Shown: positions 32,978 to 46,765, counted from the first letter of the stretch. The stretch is DNA of 64,000 nucleotides from Enhydrobacter aerosaccus (GCA_903832005.1 CAIKZO010000035.1:1-64000), one strand, 5' to 3'. Notes: generated by a model from the sequence alone, not told the origin. A program made the numbers and translations.

Positions 32978-33979
32978 ATGAGCGACACCGTGCGGGTCCA
33001 GATGCGCGCCGTCTCCGACGACGAGGCGGGGCTTCGGCTCGACCGCTGGTTCCAGCGGCATTTTCCTTCCCTGAGCCATGGCGCGCTGCAGAAGCTGCTG
33101 CGCACTGGCCAGGTCCGTCTCGACGGCAAGAGGGTCGAGGGCAAGGACCGGGTCGAGCCCGGCCAGTCCGTGCGCCTGCCGCCCGGCGTCACCGCGCCGC
33201 CACCCGCCGTGGTGGCCGCGGCCGCGGTGAAGGAGCGTCCGGTCATCTCCGATCGTGACGCGGCCGAGATCCAGAAGCTGATCATCTTCCAGGACGATTG
33301 GGTGATCGCGCTGAACAAGCCGTCGGGCCTCGCCGTCCAAGGCGGCAGCGGCACCGAGCGCCATGTCGATGGCCTGCTCGATGGGCTGCGCTTCGGTTCC
33401 GAGATCCGGCCGCGGCTGGTCCACCGCCTCGACAAGGACACGTCGGGACTGCTGCTGATCGCGCGCACCAGCCAGGCCGCGAAGGCGCTTGCCGAATCCT
33501 TCCGCGATCGCGAGACCGAGAAGCTCTATTGGGCGATCGTGGTCGGCGTGCCGCCCAGGAAGGAAGGCGCGATCGACCTGCCGCTTGCCAAGCGGCCGGG
33601 CGCGCGTGACCGCGAGACCATGCAGGTCGATCACGAGGAAGGGCAGAAGGCGCTGACGCACTTCCGCGAGATGGATCGCGCCGGCAAGCGCGCCGCGCTG
33701 CTGGCTTTGTGGCCGCGCACCGGCCGGACGCATCAGCTGCGCGTGCATTGCGCGGAGATGGGCTGCCCGATCCTGGGCGACCGCAAGTACGGTGGCGAGA
33801 CAGCCGAGCTCACGACCATCGCCGACGCGCGCAAGCTCTACCTCCACGCCCGCCGCATCACGCTGCCCCATCCCTCGGGCAAGGGCGAACTCAAGGTCCA
33901 GGCCGAGGTGCCGCCTCACTTCCGCCGCACGATCGAGGCATTCGGCTTCTCGACCACCGGCGATCGTGAGAGCGAGTAG
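32978..33979 (+). CDS. RluC/RluD-family 23S rRNA pseudouridine synthase
   Basis: A 333-residue synthase with an N-terminal S4 RNA-binding domain (LRLDRWFQRHFPSLSHGALQ) and a catalytic domain. HRLDKDTSGLLLIA holds catalytic Asp152. LWPRTGRTHQLRVH and CPILGDRKYGG are typical of the RluC/RluD branch. Which uridines it modifies cannot be read out. I choose the ATG at 32978; a TTG at 32957 is open. The AsmA-like gene starts 17 bp after its stop, so they are probably coupled with ATP12 downstream. Confidence 0.93.
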   Translation: MSDTVRVQMRAVSDDEAGLRLDRWFQRHFPSLSHGALQKLLRTGQVRLDGKRVEGKDRVEPGQSVRLPPGVTAPPPAVVAAAAVKERPVISDRDAAEIQKLIIFQDDWVIALNKPSGLAVQGGSGTERHVDGLLDGLRFGSEIRPRLVHRLDKDTSGLLLIARTSQAAKALAESFRDRETEKLYWAIVVGVPPRKEGAIDLPLAKRPGARDRETMQVDHEEGQKALTHFREMDRAGKRAALLALWPRTGRTHQLRVHCAEMGCPILGDRKYGGETAELTTIADARKLYLHARRITLPHPSGKGELKVQAEVPPHFRRTIEAFGFSTTGDRESE

Positions 33980-33995
33980 GGAGACACCGACGGCA

Positions 33996-36005
33996 ATGCG
34001 CATCCGCTGGCGGTTGATGATCTGGACGGCGGCCATCGTCGTGCCGGTGCTCGCCGGCGGCGTGCTGATCTGGAGCAAGACGCGCGACCTCTCTCGCTAC
34101 CAGAATCGGCTCGAGGAGCAGGTCCGCCGCGTCACCGGCCGTCAGCTCACGGCGCGGGTGCCGCTGAAAGTCCATCTCAGCCGCGAGCCGGCGCTGATCG
34201 CCGAGGGCGTCACTTTGTCGAACGCGCCGTGGGGCTCGCGGCCCGAGCTGGCGCGGGTGCGCAAGATCACGATGTATCTCGATCCTTTCTCGCTGTTCCT
34301 GGGCGAGTCGAAGGTGAGCCGGCTGGTGCTCGAAGGCGCCGACATCCTGGTCGAGCACAACGAGGCAGGGGACGCCAACCTCGAGATGCTGCCGCCACCC
34401 GACGGATCGGGGCCGCGTGCAGCCGACAACAAGTCGCTGCGCGTCGTCTCCAATCCGGCCTTCCCATGGATCTCCAACATAGAAGTGCGCGACTCGGTGC
34501 TGACCGTCGCCGAAGGCGGCGGCAAGCCGCCGGTCGTGCTGGAGATTTCGAGCGGCACGCTCAAGTCCTCCGCGCCCGGCCAGCCGCTGCAGATCGAGGG
34601 GCACTTCAACGCGCCGCAAGCCGCGCGCTTCGATCTCAAGGGAGCGGCCGGGTCGTTCGATGGCTGGATGCGCGGCCTGCCGGGCAACATCGACCTGCAG
34701 GGCGACTTCGGCGGCGGCAAGATCGCGCTCAAGGGCAGCGTCGGCGTCAAGGGCACGAGCATTCAGATCACGGCCGACGGGCCTGACTTCGGAGTCTACG
34801 GGCCCTACATCCATGTGCCGCTTCCGAGCGGCGGCCCCTATTCGCTGAGTGCCAAGGCCGCGACCTTGCGCAGCAACTTCAAGGTCGAAGTGCCGACGTT
34901 GAAGATCGGCAACAGCGAGCTGACCGGCGAAGCGCTTTTCCGCACCGACCGCCAGGGCGTGCCCAACGTCGCGGTGAACATCGACGCCACACGGATCGAT
35001 GCGGCCGGCCTCAAGGCGCCGCCCGCGCCGCCGGTCGATCCAGCGTCGACGGCCAGCAAGCGCTTCCTGCCATCGACGCCGTTCCAGGCGAACTGGCTCG
35101 GCCGCGGGAACGTGCAGGTGTCGGCACGGGTGGCCGAGGTGACGGGCTTCAGCGGAAAAATCTCCAACGGCTCGGTGACGCTGGTCTCCAGTCCGACGCG
35201 CTACGCCTTTCGGGCCGCGGCCTCCATCGGCGCGGGCTCGGCGGGCTTCGACCTCGTCTACGATCCGGCCGGCCGCAACGGCCAGGCAACGCTCACAGCG
35301 ACGGCAAGCCGCGTCTCGCTCGAAGATCTGTCGGGGCTGCTCGGCCTCGACACGGGATTGAAAGACGCGGTCGCCGACATCGACCTGCGCTTGCGTGGCG
35401 GTGGCCGCTCTACTGAATCGGCGCTGAACGTCGCCAGCGGCTCGGTCGACTTCGCCATCGCCAAGGGCAGTTGGCCGCGCGACGGGCTGGCCGGTTGGCC
35501 GGTCGAGACGCAGCGCCTGCTGGGCGGCAACGACAGCGGCATCCCGTTCAACTGCATCGGCGGCCGCTTCGAAGTAAGCGGCGGTGTCGCCAACCTGCGC
35601 CGCCTCGTGATCGACACGCCACGCGCGACCATCGTCGGCGGCGGCTATGTCCATCCGCGCAGCGAGAGCTGGGAGATGATGCTGGCCCCCGAGGCGCGTG
35701 ATGCGCAGGGCGCGGCACTGTCTTCGCCGCTGCGGCTGAAGGGCGGTACGGGAAAGCCCACGACGGGGGCGCTCGACGCCGGGCTCAGCAAGCTGATCAT
35801 CGGTGCCGGTACGGTGCCGAGCCTTACGGGCACGCTGAACACCATCGCGCGTCAGCCCAACGTGAACGCCTGCGCCACGATGGCGCCGCGCGTCGAAGGC
35901 ATGCGGCCGGGCCTGCGGGCCCAGTTGCCGACGCCGTCGAGCGATGTCCGCGGTAGCCGTCGGCCAGCAACAGCAACACCCCCGAAGCCGCAGGGCGGGC
36001 GGTAA
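33996..36005 (+). CDS. AsmA-family protein
   Basis: A 669-residue protein with an N-terminal membrane helix (LMIWTAAIVVPVLAGGVLIW) and a large periplasmic beta-rich part. Typical AsmA features: an early motif resembling VTGRQLTARVPLKVHLSREP, a LDPFSLFLGESKVSRLVLEG (in part) strand pair, and repeats of short strands and glycines later (GRNGQATLTATASRVSLEDL). AsmA-like proteins are thought to carry phospholipids to the outer membrane. The C-terminus is proline/arginine rich. ATG 33996 is the first start with no overlap to the preceding gene. ATP12 begins 3 bp after the stop. Confidence 0.85.
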   Translation: MRIRWRLMIWTAAIVVPVLAGGVLIWSKTRDLSRYQNRLEEQVRRVTGRQLTARVPLKVHLSREPALIAEGVTLSNAPWGSRPELARVRKITMYLDPFSLFLGESKVSRLVLEGADILVEHNEAGDANLEMLPPPDGSGPRAADNKSLRVVSNPAFPWISNIEVRDSVLTVAEGGGKPPVVLEISSGTLKSSAPGQPLQIEGHFNAPQAARFDLKGAAGSFDGWMRGLPGNIDLQGDFGGGKIALKGSVGVKGTSIQITADGPDFGVYGPYIHVPLPSGGPYSLSAKAATLRSNFKVEVPTLKIGNSELTGEALFRTDRQGVPNVAVNIDATRIDAAGLKAPPAPPVDPASTASKRFLPSTPFQANWLGRGNVQVSARVAEVTGFSGKISNGSVTLVSSPTRYAFRAAASIGAGSAGFDLVYDPAGRNGQATLTATASRVSLEDLSGLLGLDTGLKDAVADIDLRLRGGGRSTESALNVASGSVDFAIAKGSWPRDGLAGWPVETQRLLGGNDSGIPFNCIGGRFEVSGGVANLRRLVIDTPRATIVGGGYVHPRSESWEMMLAPEARDAQGAALSSPLRLKGGTGKPTTGALDAGLSKLIIGAGTVPSLTGTLNTIARQPNVNACATMAPRVEGMRPGLRAQLPTPSSDVRGSRRPATATPPKPQGGR

Positions 36006-36008
36006 CAC

Positions 36009-36725
36009 ATGAAGCGCTTTTATAAAGAGACGGCGGTCGATGCGGGCGAGGGCGGTTATCGCGTGCTGCTCGATGGGAAGCCGATGCGCACGCCGGCCAA
36101 GTCCATCCTCGTGGTGCCGACCCTGTCGCTGGCCGAGGCGATTGCCGGCGAATGGAGCGGGGTGCCCGACGGCGCCGAGATCAATGCCGCACATTTGCCG
36201 CTCACGCGCCTTGCCGCGACCGGGCTCGACCGTGTGGTCAGTCGGCGCGAGGAAGTGATCGACGACACGGCGAAATATGCGGGCTCCGACCTGCTTTGCT
36301 ATCGCGCGTCGACGCCGGACAGTCTGGTGAAGTCGCAGCACGACGCGTGGCAGCCGCTGCTCGACTGGGCCGCCGAGCGCTATGGCGCGCGGTTCGTGGT
36401 CACCGAGGGAATCAGGTTCGTCGAGCAGCCGGAAGAGGCGAAGGCGCGGTTGAAGGAAGCTGTGTCGGCCTACACCGATGTTGCTCTGTCGGCGCTCTAC
36501 AATCTGACGCACACGTCTGGATCGGTAGTGATGGCGCTCGCCGTGGCCGAAGGACGGCTGACGGGCGAAGAGGCGTTTGGCGCGGCGCAGGTCGAGGAGC
36601 TTTATCAGATCGAGCGCTGGGGCGATGATCCGCACGCCAAGAAGCAACGGGAAGGTGTGCACAAGGATCTCGAGTCCTGCGCGCGATTCCTGATGCTGCT
36701 CGGCGATAAGAAATTGAGGGAGTGA
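36009..36725 (+). CDS. ATP12 chaperone for F1-ATPase assembly
   Basis: The 238-residue ATP12-type protein, which binds the alpha subunit during F1 assembly. Family features are MKRFYKETAVDAGEGGYRVL and LDGKPMRTPAKSILVVPTLS at the start, LPLTRLAATGLDRV, and LYNLTHTSGSVVMALAVAEG later. ATP12 occurs in alphaproteobacteria and mitochondria, which supports the taxonomic reading. It starts 3 bp after the AsmA-like gene and ends right at the next ribosome site, GAGGGAG. Confidence 0.93.
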   Translation: MKRFYKETAVDAGEGGYRVLLDGKPMRTPAKSILVVPTLSLAEAIAGEWSGVPDGAEINAAHLPLTRLAATGLDRVVSRREEVIDDTAKYAGSDLLCYRASTPDSLVKSQHDAWQPLLDWAAERYGARFVVTEGIRFVEQPEEAKARLKEAVSAYTDVALSALYNLTHTSGSVVMALAVAEGRLTGEEAFGAAQVEELYQIERWGDDPHAKKQREGVHKDLESCARFLMLLGDKKLRE

Positions 36726-36727
36726 AC

Positions 36728-37600
36728 ATGAGCACCGGCACGAAGTTCCGCGAGATCCTGGGCAAGAACGGCCTGGTCGAGGCGATGGCCGCGCATTCGC
36801 CTTTGTCGGCGATGCTGGCAGCGGAGGCGGGCTTCGACGCGATCTGGGCGTCGGGCTTCGAACTGTCGGCGATGTACGGCGTGCCCGACGTCAGCATCGT
36901 GTCGATGACGCAGCATCTCGACATGACGCGCGCCATGGTCGAACGCTCGGGGCTGCCGGTGGTGGCCGACATCGACACTGGCTTCGGCAACGCGCTCAAC
37001 GTGCTCTACGCCGTCGAGCAGTACGAGCGTGCGGGCGTGGCGGCGATCGTGATGGAGGACAAGAGCTTCCCCAAGGTCTCCAGCCTGATCGCCGGCGGCC
37101 GTCAGGACATGGTCCGCATCGAGGAGTTCCAAGGCAAGATCGAGGCGGCGCGCTCGGTGCGTAAGGACAAGGACCTGGTAATCGTGGCGCGCACCGAGGC
37201 GCTGATCGCGGGGCTCGGACAGGAAGAGGCGCTGAAGCGGGCGCAGGCCTATGAAGCCGCGGGCGCAGATATGGTCCTGGTGCACTCCAAGCAGAAGACG
37301 CCCGACGAGATTGAAGCCTTCGTGAAGGCGTGGGACGGGAAGGCGCCGATCGCCCTGGTGCCGACGGCCTATCCGCAGATGACAGTGGCGCGGGTCAAGG
37401 AGCTGAAGAAGATCGGCCTGCTGATCTGGGGCAATCACGCCATCCGCGCCTCGGTCGGTGCGATGCGCAAGACCTTCGCGAAAATCCGCAAGGATCGCGG
37501 CATTCACACGGTTGAGGCCGAGATTGCGACGGTCGACGAGGTTTTCGACTTGCAGGGTATGGGCAAAGTGAAGGCTGACGAGAAGAAGTTCCTGCGCTAA
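36728..37600 (+). CDS. Isocitrate lyase/PEP mutase family protein
   Basis: A 290-residue member of the ICL/PEP mutase superfamily. Metal ligands Asp81 and Asp83 lie in VVADIDTGFGNAL, and the gating loop is EDKSFPKVSSLIAGGRQD (Glu110, Asp111, Lys112), the EDKxFPK form seen in PEP mutase and phosphonopyruvate hydrolase, not the KKCGH of methylisocitrate lyase. So phosphonate-type C-P chemistry or C-C lysis of another 2-oxo acid is more likely than the methylcitrate cycle. The ATG at 36728 has AGGGAG 5 nt upstream. It precedes pccB by 48 bp. Confidence 0.9.
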   Translation: MSTGTKFREILGKNGLVEAMAAHSPLSAMLAAEAGFDAIWASGFELSAMYGVPDVSIVSMTQHLDMTRAMVERSGLPVVADIDTGFGNALNVLYAVEQYERAGVAAIVMEDKSFPKVSSLIAGGRQDMVRIEEFQGKIEAARSVRKDKDLVIVARTEALIAGLGQEEALKRAQAYEAAGADMVLVHSKQKTPDEIEAFVKAWDGKAPIALVPTAYPQMTVARVKELKKIGLLIWGNHAIRASVGAMRKTFAKIRKDRGIHTVEAEIATVDEVFDLQGMGKVKADEKKFLR

Positions 37601-37648
37601 CAAAAGTGTAGTCTGATCCCCGAAGAGTGCCGGGAGCCGGAGTTTCGT

Positions 37649-39181
37649 ATGCAGGACATGTTGAAAGAACTCGAGAAGCGCCGTGCGGCGGCCCGGTTGG
37701 GCGGCGGCCAGCGCCGTATCGACGCACAGCACGCCAAAGGCAAGCTGACGGCGCGCGAGCGCATCGACGCGCTGCTCGATCCGGGCTCCTTCGAGGAATA
37801 CGACATGTTCGTCGAGCATCGCTCGGTGGATTTCGGCATGCAGGATCAGAAAATCCCGGGCGATGGCGTGGTGACCGGGCAGGGCCGGATCAACGGGCGC
37901 CTGGTCTACGTGTTCAGCCAGGATTTCACCGTGTTCGGCGGCGCTCTCTCGGGCATGCATGCGGCCAAGATCTGCAAGATCATGGATGCCGCCATGAAGG
38001 TCGGCGCGCCTGTGCTGGGCTTGAATGACTCGGGCGGCGCACGCATCCAGGAAGGTGTCGATTCGCTGGGCGGTTACGCCGACGTCTTCCAGCGCAACGT
38101 GCTCGCGTCCGGCGTCGTGCCGCAGATCTCGATGGTGATGGGTCCCTGCGCCGGCGGTGCGGTCTATTCGCCCGCGATGACCGACTTCATCTTCATGGTG
38201 AAGGACAGTTCCTACATGTTCGTCACCGGTCCCGACGTGGTGAAGACCGTGACGCACGAGACGGTGACTCAAGAGGAGCTTGGCGGCGCGCTCACGCACA
38301 CGCAGAAATCGGGCGTCGCCGACCTCGCCTTCGAGAACGATATCGAGGCGTTGTTGCAGCTCCGGCGCTTCGTCGACTTCCTGCCGAGCAACAACCGCGA
38401 GAAGCCGCCGGTGCGGGTCAGCCACGATCCAGTCGATCGTGACGACTATTCGCTCGACACGCTCGTGCCCGACAATTCCAACAAGCCCTACGACATCAAG
38501 GAGCTGATCCTGAAGGTCGTCGACGAGGGCGACTTCTTCGAGCTGATGCCGGAATGGGCCGGCAATATCGTGATCGGCTTCGGCCGCATGGCCGGCAAGA
38601 CGGTGGGCTTCGTCGCCAACCAGCCGATGGTGCTGGCGGGCTGTCTCGACATCGACTCCTCGCGGAAGGCCGCGCGTTTCGTGCGCTTCTGCGACTCGTT
38701 CAACATCCCGATCGTGACCTTCGTCGATGTGCCGGGCTTCCTGCCGGGCACGAACCAGGAGTTCGGCGGCATCATCAAGCACGGCGCGAAGCTGCTCTAT
38801 GCCTATGCCGAAGCGACGGTGCCCAAGGTGACGGTGATCACGCGCAAGGCCTACGGCGGCGCCTACGACGTGATGGCGTCCAAGCACCTGCGCGGCGACA
38901 TGAACTATGCCTGGCCGGGCGCGGAGATCGCGGTGATGGGCGCCAAGGGCGCGGTCGAGATCATCTTCCGCTCCGACATCGGCGACGCCAGGAAGATCGC
39001 GGCACGTACCGAGGAATATCGCGAGCGCTTCGCCAATCCGTTCGTGGCGGCCAATCGCGGCTTCATCGACGACGTGATCATGCCGCACGGCACGCGCCGT
39101 CGCGTCTGCAAGGCGCTGGCCGCGCTCGAGAACAAGAAGCTCGAGAATCCGTGGCGCAAGCACGGAAACCCTCCGCTGTGA
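37649..39181 (+). CDS. pccB: Propionyl-CoA carboxylase beta chain
   Basis: The 510-residue carboxyltransferase subunit, moving CO2 from carboxybiotin to propionyl-CoA to form methylmalonyl-CoA. Family landmarks: the N-terminal [40 protein letters not shown] (acyl-CoA site), [15 protein letters not shown] and [14 protein letters not shown] (biotin site). The 12-subunit enzyme is completed by PccA, encoded 217 bp downstream, with a 2TM protein gene overlapping in between. Stop TGA overlaps that gene's GTG. Confidence 0.96.
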   Translation: MQDMLKELEKRRAAARLGGGQRRIDAQHAKGKLTARERIDALLDPGSFEEYDMFVEHRSVDFGMQDQKIPGDGVVTGQGRINGRLVYVFSQDFTVFGGALSGMHAAKICKIMDAAMKVGAPVLGLNDSGGARIQEGVDSLGGYADVFQRNVLASGVVPQISMVMGPCAGGAVYSPAMTDFIFMVKDSSYMFVTGPDVVKTVTHETVTQEELGGALTHTQKSGVADLAFENDIEALLQLRRFVDFLPSNNREKPPVRVSHDPVDRDDYSLDTLVPDNSNKPYDIKELILKVVDEGDFFELMPEWAGNIVIGFGRMAGKTVGFVANQPMVLAGCLDIDSSRKAARFVRFCDSFNIPIVTFVDVPGFLPGTNQEFGGIIKHGAKLLYAYAEATVPKVTVITRKAYGGAYDVMASKHLRGDMNYAWPGAEIAVMGAKGAVEIIFRSDIGDARKIAARTEEYRERFANPFVAANRGFIDDVIMPHGTRRRVCKALAALENKKLENPWRKHGNPPL

Positions 39182-39396
39182 GCTTGAATCCGGCAGAGCG
39201 CCTGAAACGCGCCCGGTCCGTGCGTCTGCACGTGATCGTGGCGTTGTTCGCCCTGTTGGTATGCATCGCCGTAAACGCGCTTTTTAGTTCCAAGTATCCG
39301 TGGTGGCTGTGGGTCCTGACCGCGTGGATGCCGTTGATTGCGGCACATACCGCCTGGTCCATGGGCTTCTTCGACCGCAATAGAGAAGGACGATAG
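39178..39396 (+). CDS. Small 2TM-domain protein between pccB and pccA
   Basis: A 72-residue protein from a GTG that overlaps the pccB stop (GTGA), ending 2 bp before pccA. A basic N-terminus ([12 protein letters not shown]) is followed by two membrane helices ([20 protein letters not shown] and [19 protein letters not shown]) and a short charged tail, the layout of the 2TM-domain family. It is tightly embedded in the pcc operon and probably translated from it. The function is not known; a role in carboxylase assembly or in membrane contact is speculation. Confidence 0.75.
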   Translation: MSLNPAERLKRARSVRLHVIVALFALLVCIAVNALFSSKYPWWLWVLTAWMPLIAAHTAWSMGFFDRNREGR

Positions 39397-39398
39397 GT

Positions 39399-41429
<2,031 letters not shown>

Positions 41430-41433
41430 GAAG

Positions 41434-41715
41434 ATGGCGCTGCAGGCGCGTCTCACCATCACCGGTCGCGTGCAGGGCGTAGGCTATCGCGACTGGGCCC
41501 TCGGCACGGGCCTGCGGCTTGGCCTCACGGGCTGGGTGCGCAACCGCACCGACGGTTCCGTCGAGGCGCTGATCGTGGGCGAGGAGGGTGTGGTCGGCCA
41601 GATGATCGAGGCTTGCCGGCGCGGGCCGCCAATGGCCAGAGTCGACGAGATCGACATCGACCCGGTCGATCTCGACGTGATGCCGGAGGGTTTCACACGG
41701 CTGCCCACGGCTTGA
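41434..41715 (+). CDS. acyP: Acylphosphatase
   Basis: A 93-residue enzyme hydrolysing acylphosphates. The catalytic Arg19 lies in RVQGVGYRDW and Asn37 in GWVRNRTDG, both in the expected positions. The protein has the usual size. It lies directly downstream of pccA. The upstream in-frame part from 41374 overlaps pccA and has no family similarity, so I start at the ATG at 41434. Confidence 0.93.
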   Translation: MALQARLTITGRVQGVGYRDWALGTGLRLGLTGWVRNRTDGSVEALIVGEEGVVGQMIEACRRGPPMARVDEIDIDPVDLDVMPEGFTRLPTA

Positions 41716-41730
41716 GGAAGGACCATCACG

Positions 41731-42126
41731 ATGCGGGCCATTCCAATCGGGACCAAGGCGACGGCGACGTTGCTCGTGAAGCCCGAGCATCTTGCCAGTC
41801 AATTCAAGGACACGATGCTGCCCGCGGTGTTCGCCACGCCCATGATGATCAGGCTCATGGAGAATGCGGCGCTCAATGCCATCAAGCCCTACCTTGAGCC
41901 GGGCGAGAGCGCAGTCGGCACCTCGGTAGATGTAAAGCATCTCTCCGCCACGCCGGTTGGGCATGAGGTGAGCGCGACGGCAGAGGTCGTCCGCGTCGAG
42001 GGAAAGCGCATCGACTACGTCGTGTCGGCCAGCGACGAGCAGGGCAAGATCGGCGAGGGCACACACGGGCGGATCGTGATCGATCTCGCGTCGTTCAACG
42101 AACGCCTGGCCAAAAAGAGCAAGTAG
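41731..42126 (+). CDS. Thioesterase, FlK (fluoroacetyl-CoA) family
   Basis: A 131-residue hot-dog-fold thioesterase. The residues of the FlK triad (Thr42, Glu50, His76 in Streptomyces cattleya FlK) have counterparts with identical spacing: Thr36 and Glu44 (ATPMMIRLMENAAL) and His70 (VDVKHLSATPVG). Members hydrolyse small acyl-CoAs; selectivity for fluoroacetyl-CoA is peculiar to FlK itself, so a short acyl-CoA linked to propionate or acetate is likelier here. It follows acylphosphatase by 15 bp and closes the pcc cluster. It is convergent with lipB. Confidence 0.88.
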   Translation: MRAIPIGTKATATLLVKPEHLASQFKDTMLPAVFATPMMIRLMENAALNAIKPYLEPGESAVGTSVDVKHLSATPVGHEVSATAEVVRVEGKRIDYVVSASDEQGKIGEGTHGRIVIDLASFNERLAKKSK

Positions 42127-42129
42127 GCC

Positions 42130-42819
42130 TTACGCGGCGGCCGACGGCCTGAGATCGCCGAAGACTTCCTCGAACGTCTCGGCCAGTGCCACATCTAGAT
42201 CGGCCAGGGTGACCGGCAGGCCGAGATCGACCAGCGACGTCACGCCATGGCCTTCGATGCCGCAGGGCACGATGCCGTCGTAATGGCCGAGGTCGGGCTC
42301 GACGTTGATCGAGATGCCGTGGAACGACACCCAGTGCCGGATGCGGACGCCAATGGCGGCGATCTTGTCCTCGCGCGGGCTGCCGTCGAACAGCGGCGGC
42401 TTGTCGGGGCGCGCCACCCAGACGCCGACTCGGCCGGCGCGGCGCTCGGCAATGACGCCGAAGCGGGCGAGGGAGCGAATCGTCCACTCCTCGAGGTCGG
42501 AGACGAAGCGTCGCACGTCCTGCCGGCGGCGGCGCAGGTCGAGCATCACATAGGCCACCCGCTGGCCCGGCCCATGATAGGTGTATTGGCCGCCGCGGCC
42601 GGCGACATGGACGGGAAAACGCGTGGGCTGCAGCAGGTCAGGCGCCCGGGAGCTGGTGCCGGCGGTGTAGAGCGGCGGGTGCTCCAGCAGCCAGATCTGC
42701 TCACGTGCCTGGCCGGCGCGAATCTCGGCGACGCGCGTCTCCATGGCCGCCAGCGCCTCTTCGTAGGGCACGGGCGTGTCGGAAATGCGCCATTCGGGTC
42801 GATCCTCAGGCTGGGCCAT
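42130..42819 (-). CDS. lipB: Octanoyltransferase LipB
   Basis: The 229-residue enzyme transfers octanoyl groups from acyl carrier protein to lipoyl domains. The motif [20 protein letters not shown] contains the family signature; catalytic Cys186 is in VPCGIEGHG and Lys152 in [11 protein letters not shown]. Length is normal. It is convergent with the FlK-like gene, stops 3 bp apart, and starts 110 bp from the tRNA-Leu on the other strand. Confidence 0.95.
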   Translation of the reverse strand: MAQPEDRPEWRISDTPVPYEEALAAMETRVAEIRAGQAREQIWLLEHPPLYTAGTSSRAPDLLQPTRFPVHVAGRGGQYTYHGPGQRVAYVMLDLRRRRQDVRRFVSDLEEWTIRSLARFGVIAERRAGRVGVWVARPDKPPLFDGSPREDKIAAIGVRIRHWVSFHGISINVEPDLGHYDGIVPCGIEGHGVTSLVDLGLPVTLADLDVALAETFEEVFGDLRPSAAA

Positions 42820-42881
42820 GAGCGCAAAATCGTTATTTCCGGCCCACTTCGCAAGTAGCGGCTGGTTACTGGATGGCGCGC

Positions 42882-42910
42882 CTTGCCACTGCAGGGGCTA
42901 TTTGGTATCC
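42882..42910 (+). promoter_or_regulatory. Candidate promoter of tRNA-Leu
   Basis: CTTGCC at 42882-42887, 17 bases, then GTATCC at 42905-42910. Start would be near 42917, about 13 nt before the mature tRNA 5' end. The -35 is a good alphaproteobacterial match and the -10 is moderate. Confidence 0.5.
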
Positions 42911-42929
42911 CCCGCCCCGTCGATCCGGC

Positions 42930-43014
42930 GCGGCCATGGCGGAATTGGTAGACGCGCTAGCTTGAGGTGCTAGTGCCGCGAGGCGTGGAAGTTCGAGTCT
43001 TCTTGGCCGCACCA
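42930..43014 (+). tRNA. tRNA-Leu (anticodon GAG)
   Basis: An 85-nt tRNA with encoded CCA. The acceptor stem pairs GCGGCCA (42930-42936) with TGGCCGC (43004-43010), discriminator A, then CCA at 43012-43014. The anticodon stem CTAGC/GCTAG encloses the loop TTGAGGT, anticodon GAG at 42964-42966, reading CUC and CUU leucine codons. A long variable arm (TGCCGCGAGGCGT region) and a T-loop TTCGAGT confirm type II tRNA. Confidence 0.97.
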
Positions 43015-43047
43015 ACGCCGGATCGATCGAAAAGGGATCTCTAGGTC

Positions 43048-43083
43048 GCCGCCTGTTGGCAAAACCAACGGGCGGCCCTTTTT
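43048..43083 (+). terminator. Strong intrinsic terminator after tRNA-Leu
   Basis: A 12-bp stem (GCCGCCTGTTGG at 43048-43059 with CCAACGGGCGGC at 43065-43076, one T:G wobble) around CAAAA, followed by CCTTTTT. It ends the tRNA transcript. The maeB ATG lies 9 bases further, so any promoter for maeB must lie upstream of or within this structure. Confidence 0.9.
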
Positions 43084-43091
43084 GTAATCGG

Positions 43092-45403
<2,312 letters not shown>

Positions 45404-45407
<4 letters not shown>

Positions 45408-46765
45408 GCGGCGAGGCGGACATCCTCGATGAAGTAACGCCGGAGCTTGTCCGGCGCATCGAGGAAGCGCTCGCCGACGGAAATTCCAGCGAAGCCAAGT
45501 CGCTACTTGAATCGCTCAGCGCCACCGATCAGGCGGCGGTCGTCGAACAGATCTCCGAGGCACAGCGCGACCAGCTCATCGGGCTGCTGAAGCGCGACCT
45601 CGATCCGGAGATGCTGACGGAGCTCGACGAGGACGTCCTCGAGGACGTGCTCGACCAACTCGACAGCAAGGACATCGCCGCCGCTGCACGCGAGCTCGAC
45701 ACCGACGACGCGGTCAACCTGATCGAGGACCTGCCGGAGGACGAGCAGCGCGAGATCCTGGCCGAACTGCCGGCCGAGGAACGCGCCGAGATCGAGACGG
45801 CGCTCGCCTATCCGGAAGACTCGGCGGGCCGCCTGATGCAGAGCTCTCTGGTCAAGGTGCCGGACAGCTGGACCGTGGGCCAGGTGATCGATTACTGCCG
45901 CGAGGCGACCGACCTGCCGGACGACGTCTACGATATCTTCGTGATCGACAGGGTCGGGCGGCTGCGCGGCTCGGTGCCGCTCGGTCGCATGCTGCGCACC
46001 AAGCGCCCGGTGCCCATCATGGATCTCGCCGATCCCGACATTCCCTCGGTCAATGTCATGACCGACCAGGCCGAGGTGGCCCATCTCTTCCGCGACAGGA
46101 ACCTGGTGTCGAGCCCGGTGGTCGACGACACGCGGCGCCTGCTGGGCGTGATCATGGTCGACGACGTGGTCGACGTGATCGACGAGGAAGCCGAGGACGA
46201 CCTGCTCAAGATGGCGGGCGTCGCCTCCGACGACATGCACGCCAACACCATCCAGACGACGCGCCAGCGCGCCTGGTGGCTCTCGATCAACCTGGTGACC
46301 GCCGTGATCGCCTCGCTGGTGATCGGCCAGTTCGAGATGGCGATCGAGAAGATCGTGGCGCTGGCCGTGCTGATGCCGATCGTGGCCTCGATGGGCGGCA
46401 ATGCCGGCACGCAGACGGTCACGGTGGCGGTGCGCGCCCTGGCCATGGGCGAACTGACGGCCGCCAACACGCTGCGCTTCATCGGCAAGGAAGCCGCCGT
46501 CGGCGGCCTGAACGGCTTCATCTTCGCCATCCTGATGGGCAGTGCGGTGGTCGCCTGGTATGGCGACTGGCGGCTGGGCGCCGTGATTGGCGCCGCCATG
46601 GTGTGCAACCTCGTGGCAGCCGCACTCGCCGGCACCCTGATCCCGCTCGGCCTGCAGAAGATCGGCGTCGATCCCGCCGTGTCGTCGACGGTGTTCCTGA
46701 CAACGGTGACCGACGTGATCGGCTTCCTGGCCTTCCTCGGTCTTGCGACGCTCTTCCTGCTGTAG
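45404..46765 (+). CDS. mgtE: Magnesium transporter MgtE
   Basis: The 453-residue Mg2+ channel. The acidic N-domain (residues about 10-130) and two CBS modules (about 135-260; [19 protein letters not shown]) form the cytoplasmic Mg sensor; the pore part of five helices follows, with ARQ...[37 protein letters not shown] (the Mg-selective region) and a hydrophobic C-terminus. Typical length. It overlaps maeB by ATGA. Confidence 0.95.

Noticed and set aside
33891-36662. Long minus-strand frame opposite the AsmA-like and ATP12 genes
   Set aside because: Same pattern of low-complexity Arg/Ala/Leu composition opposite real genes; no motifs.
36728-37600. Methylisocitrate lyase (prpB) next to propionyl-CoA carboxylase
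   Set aside because: The catalytic cysteine motif of that enzyme is absent and the loop reads EDKSFPK, as in PEP mutase-type proteins.
43056-43091. Upstream TTG start for maeB
   Set aside because: These codons run through the tRNA terminator stem and T-run.
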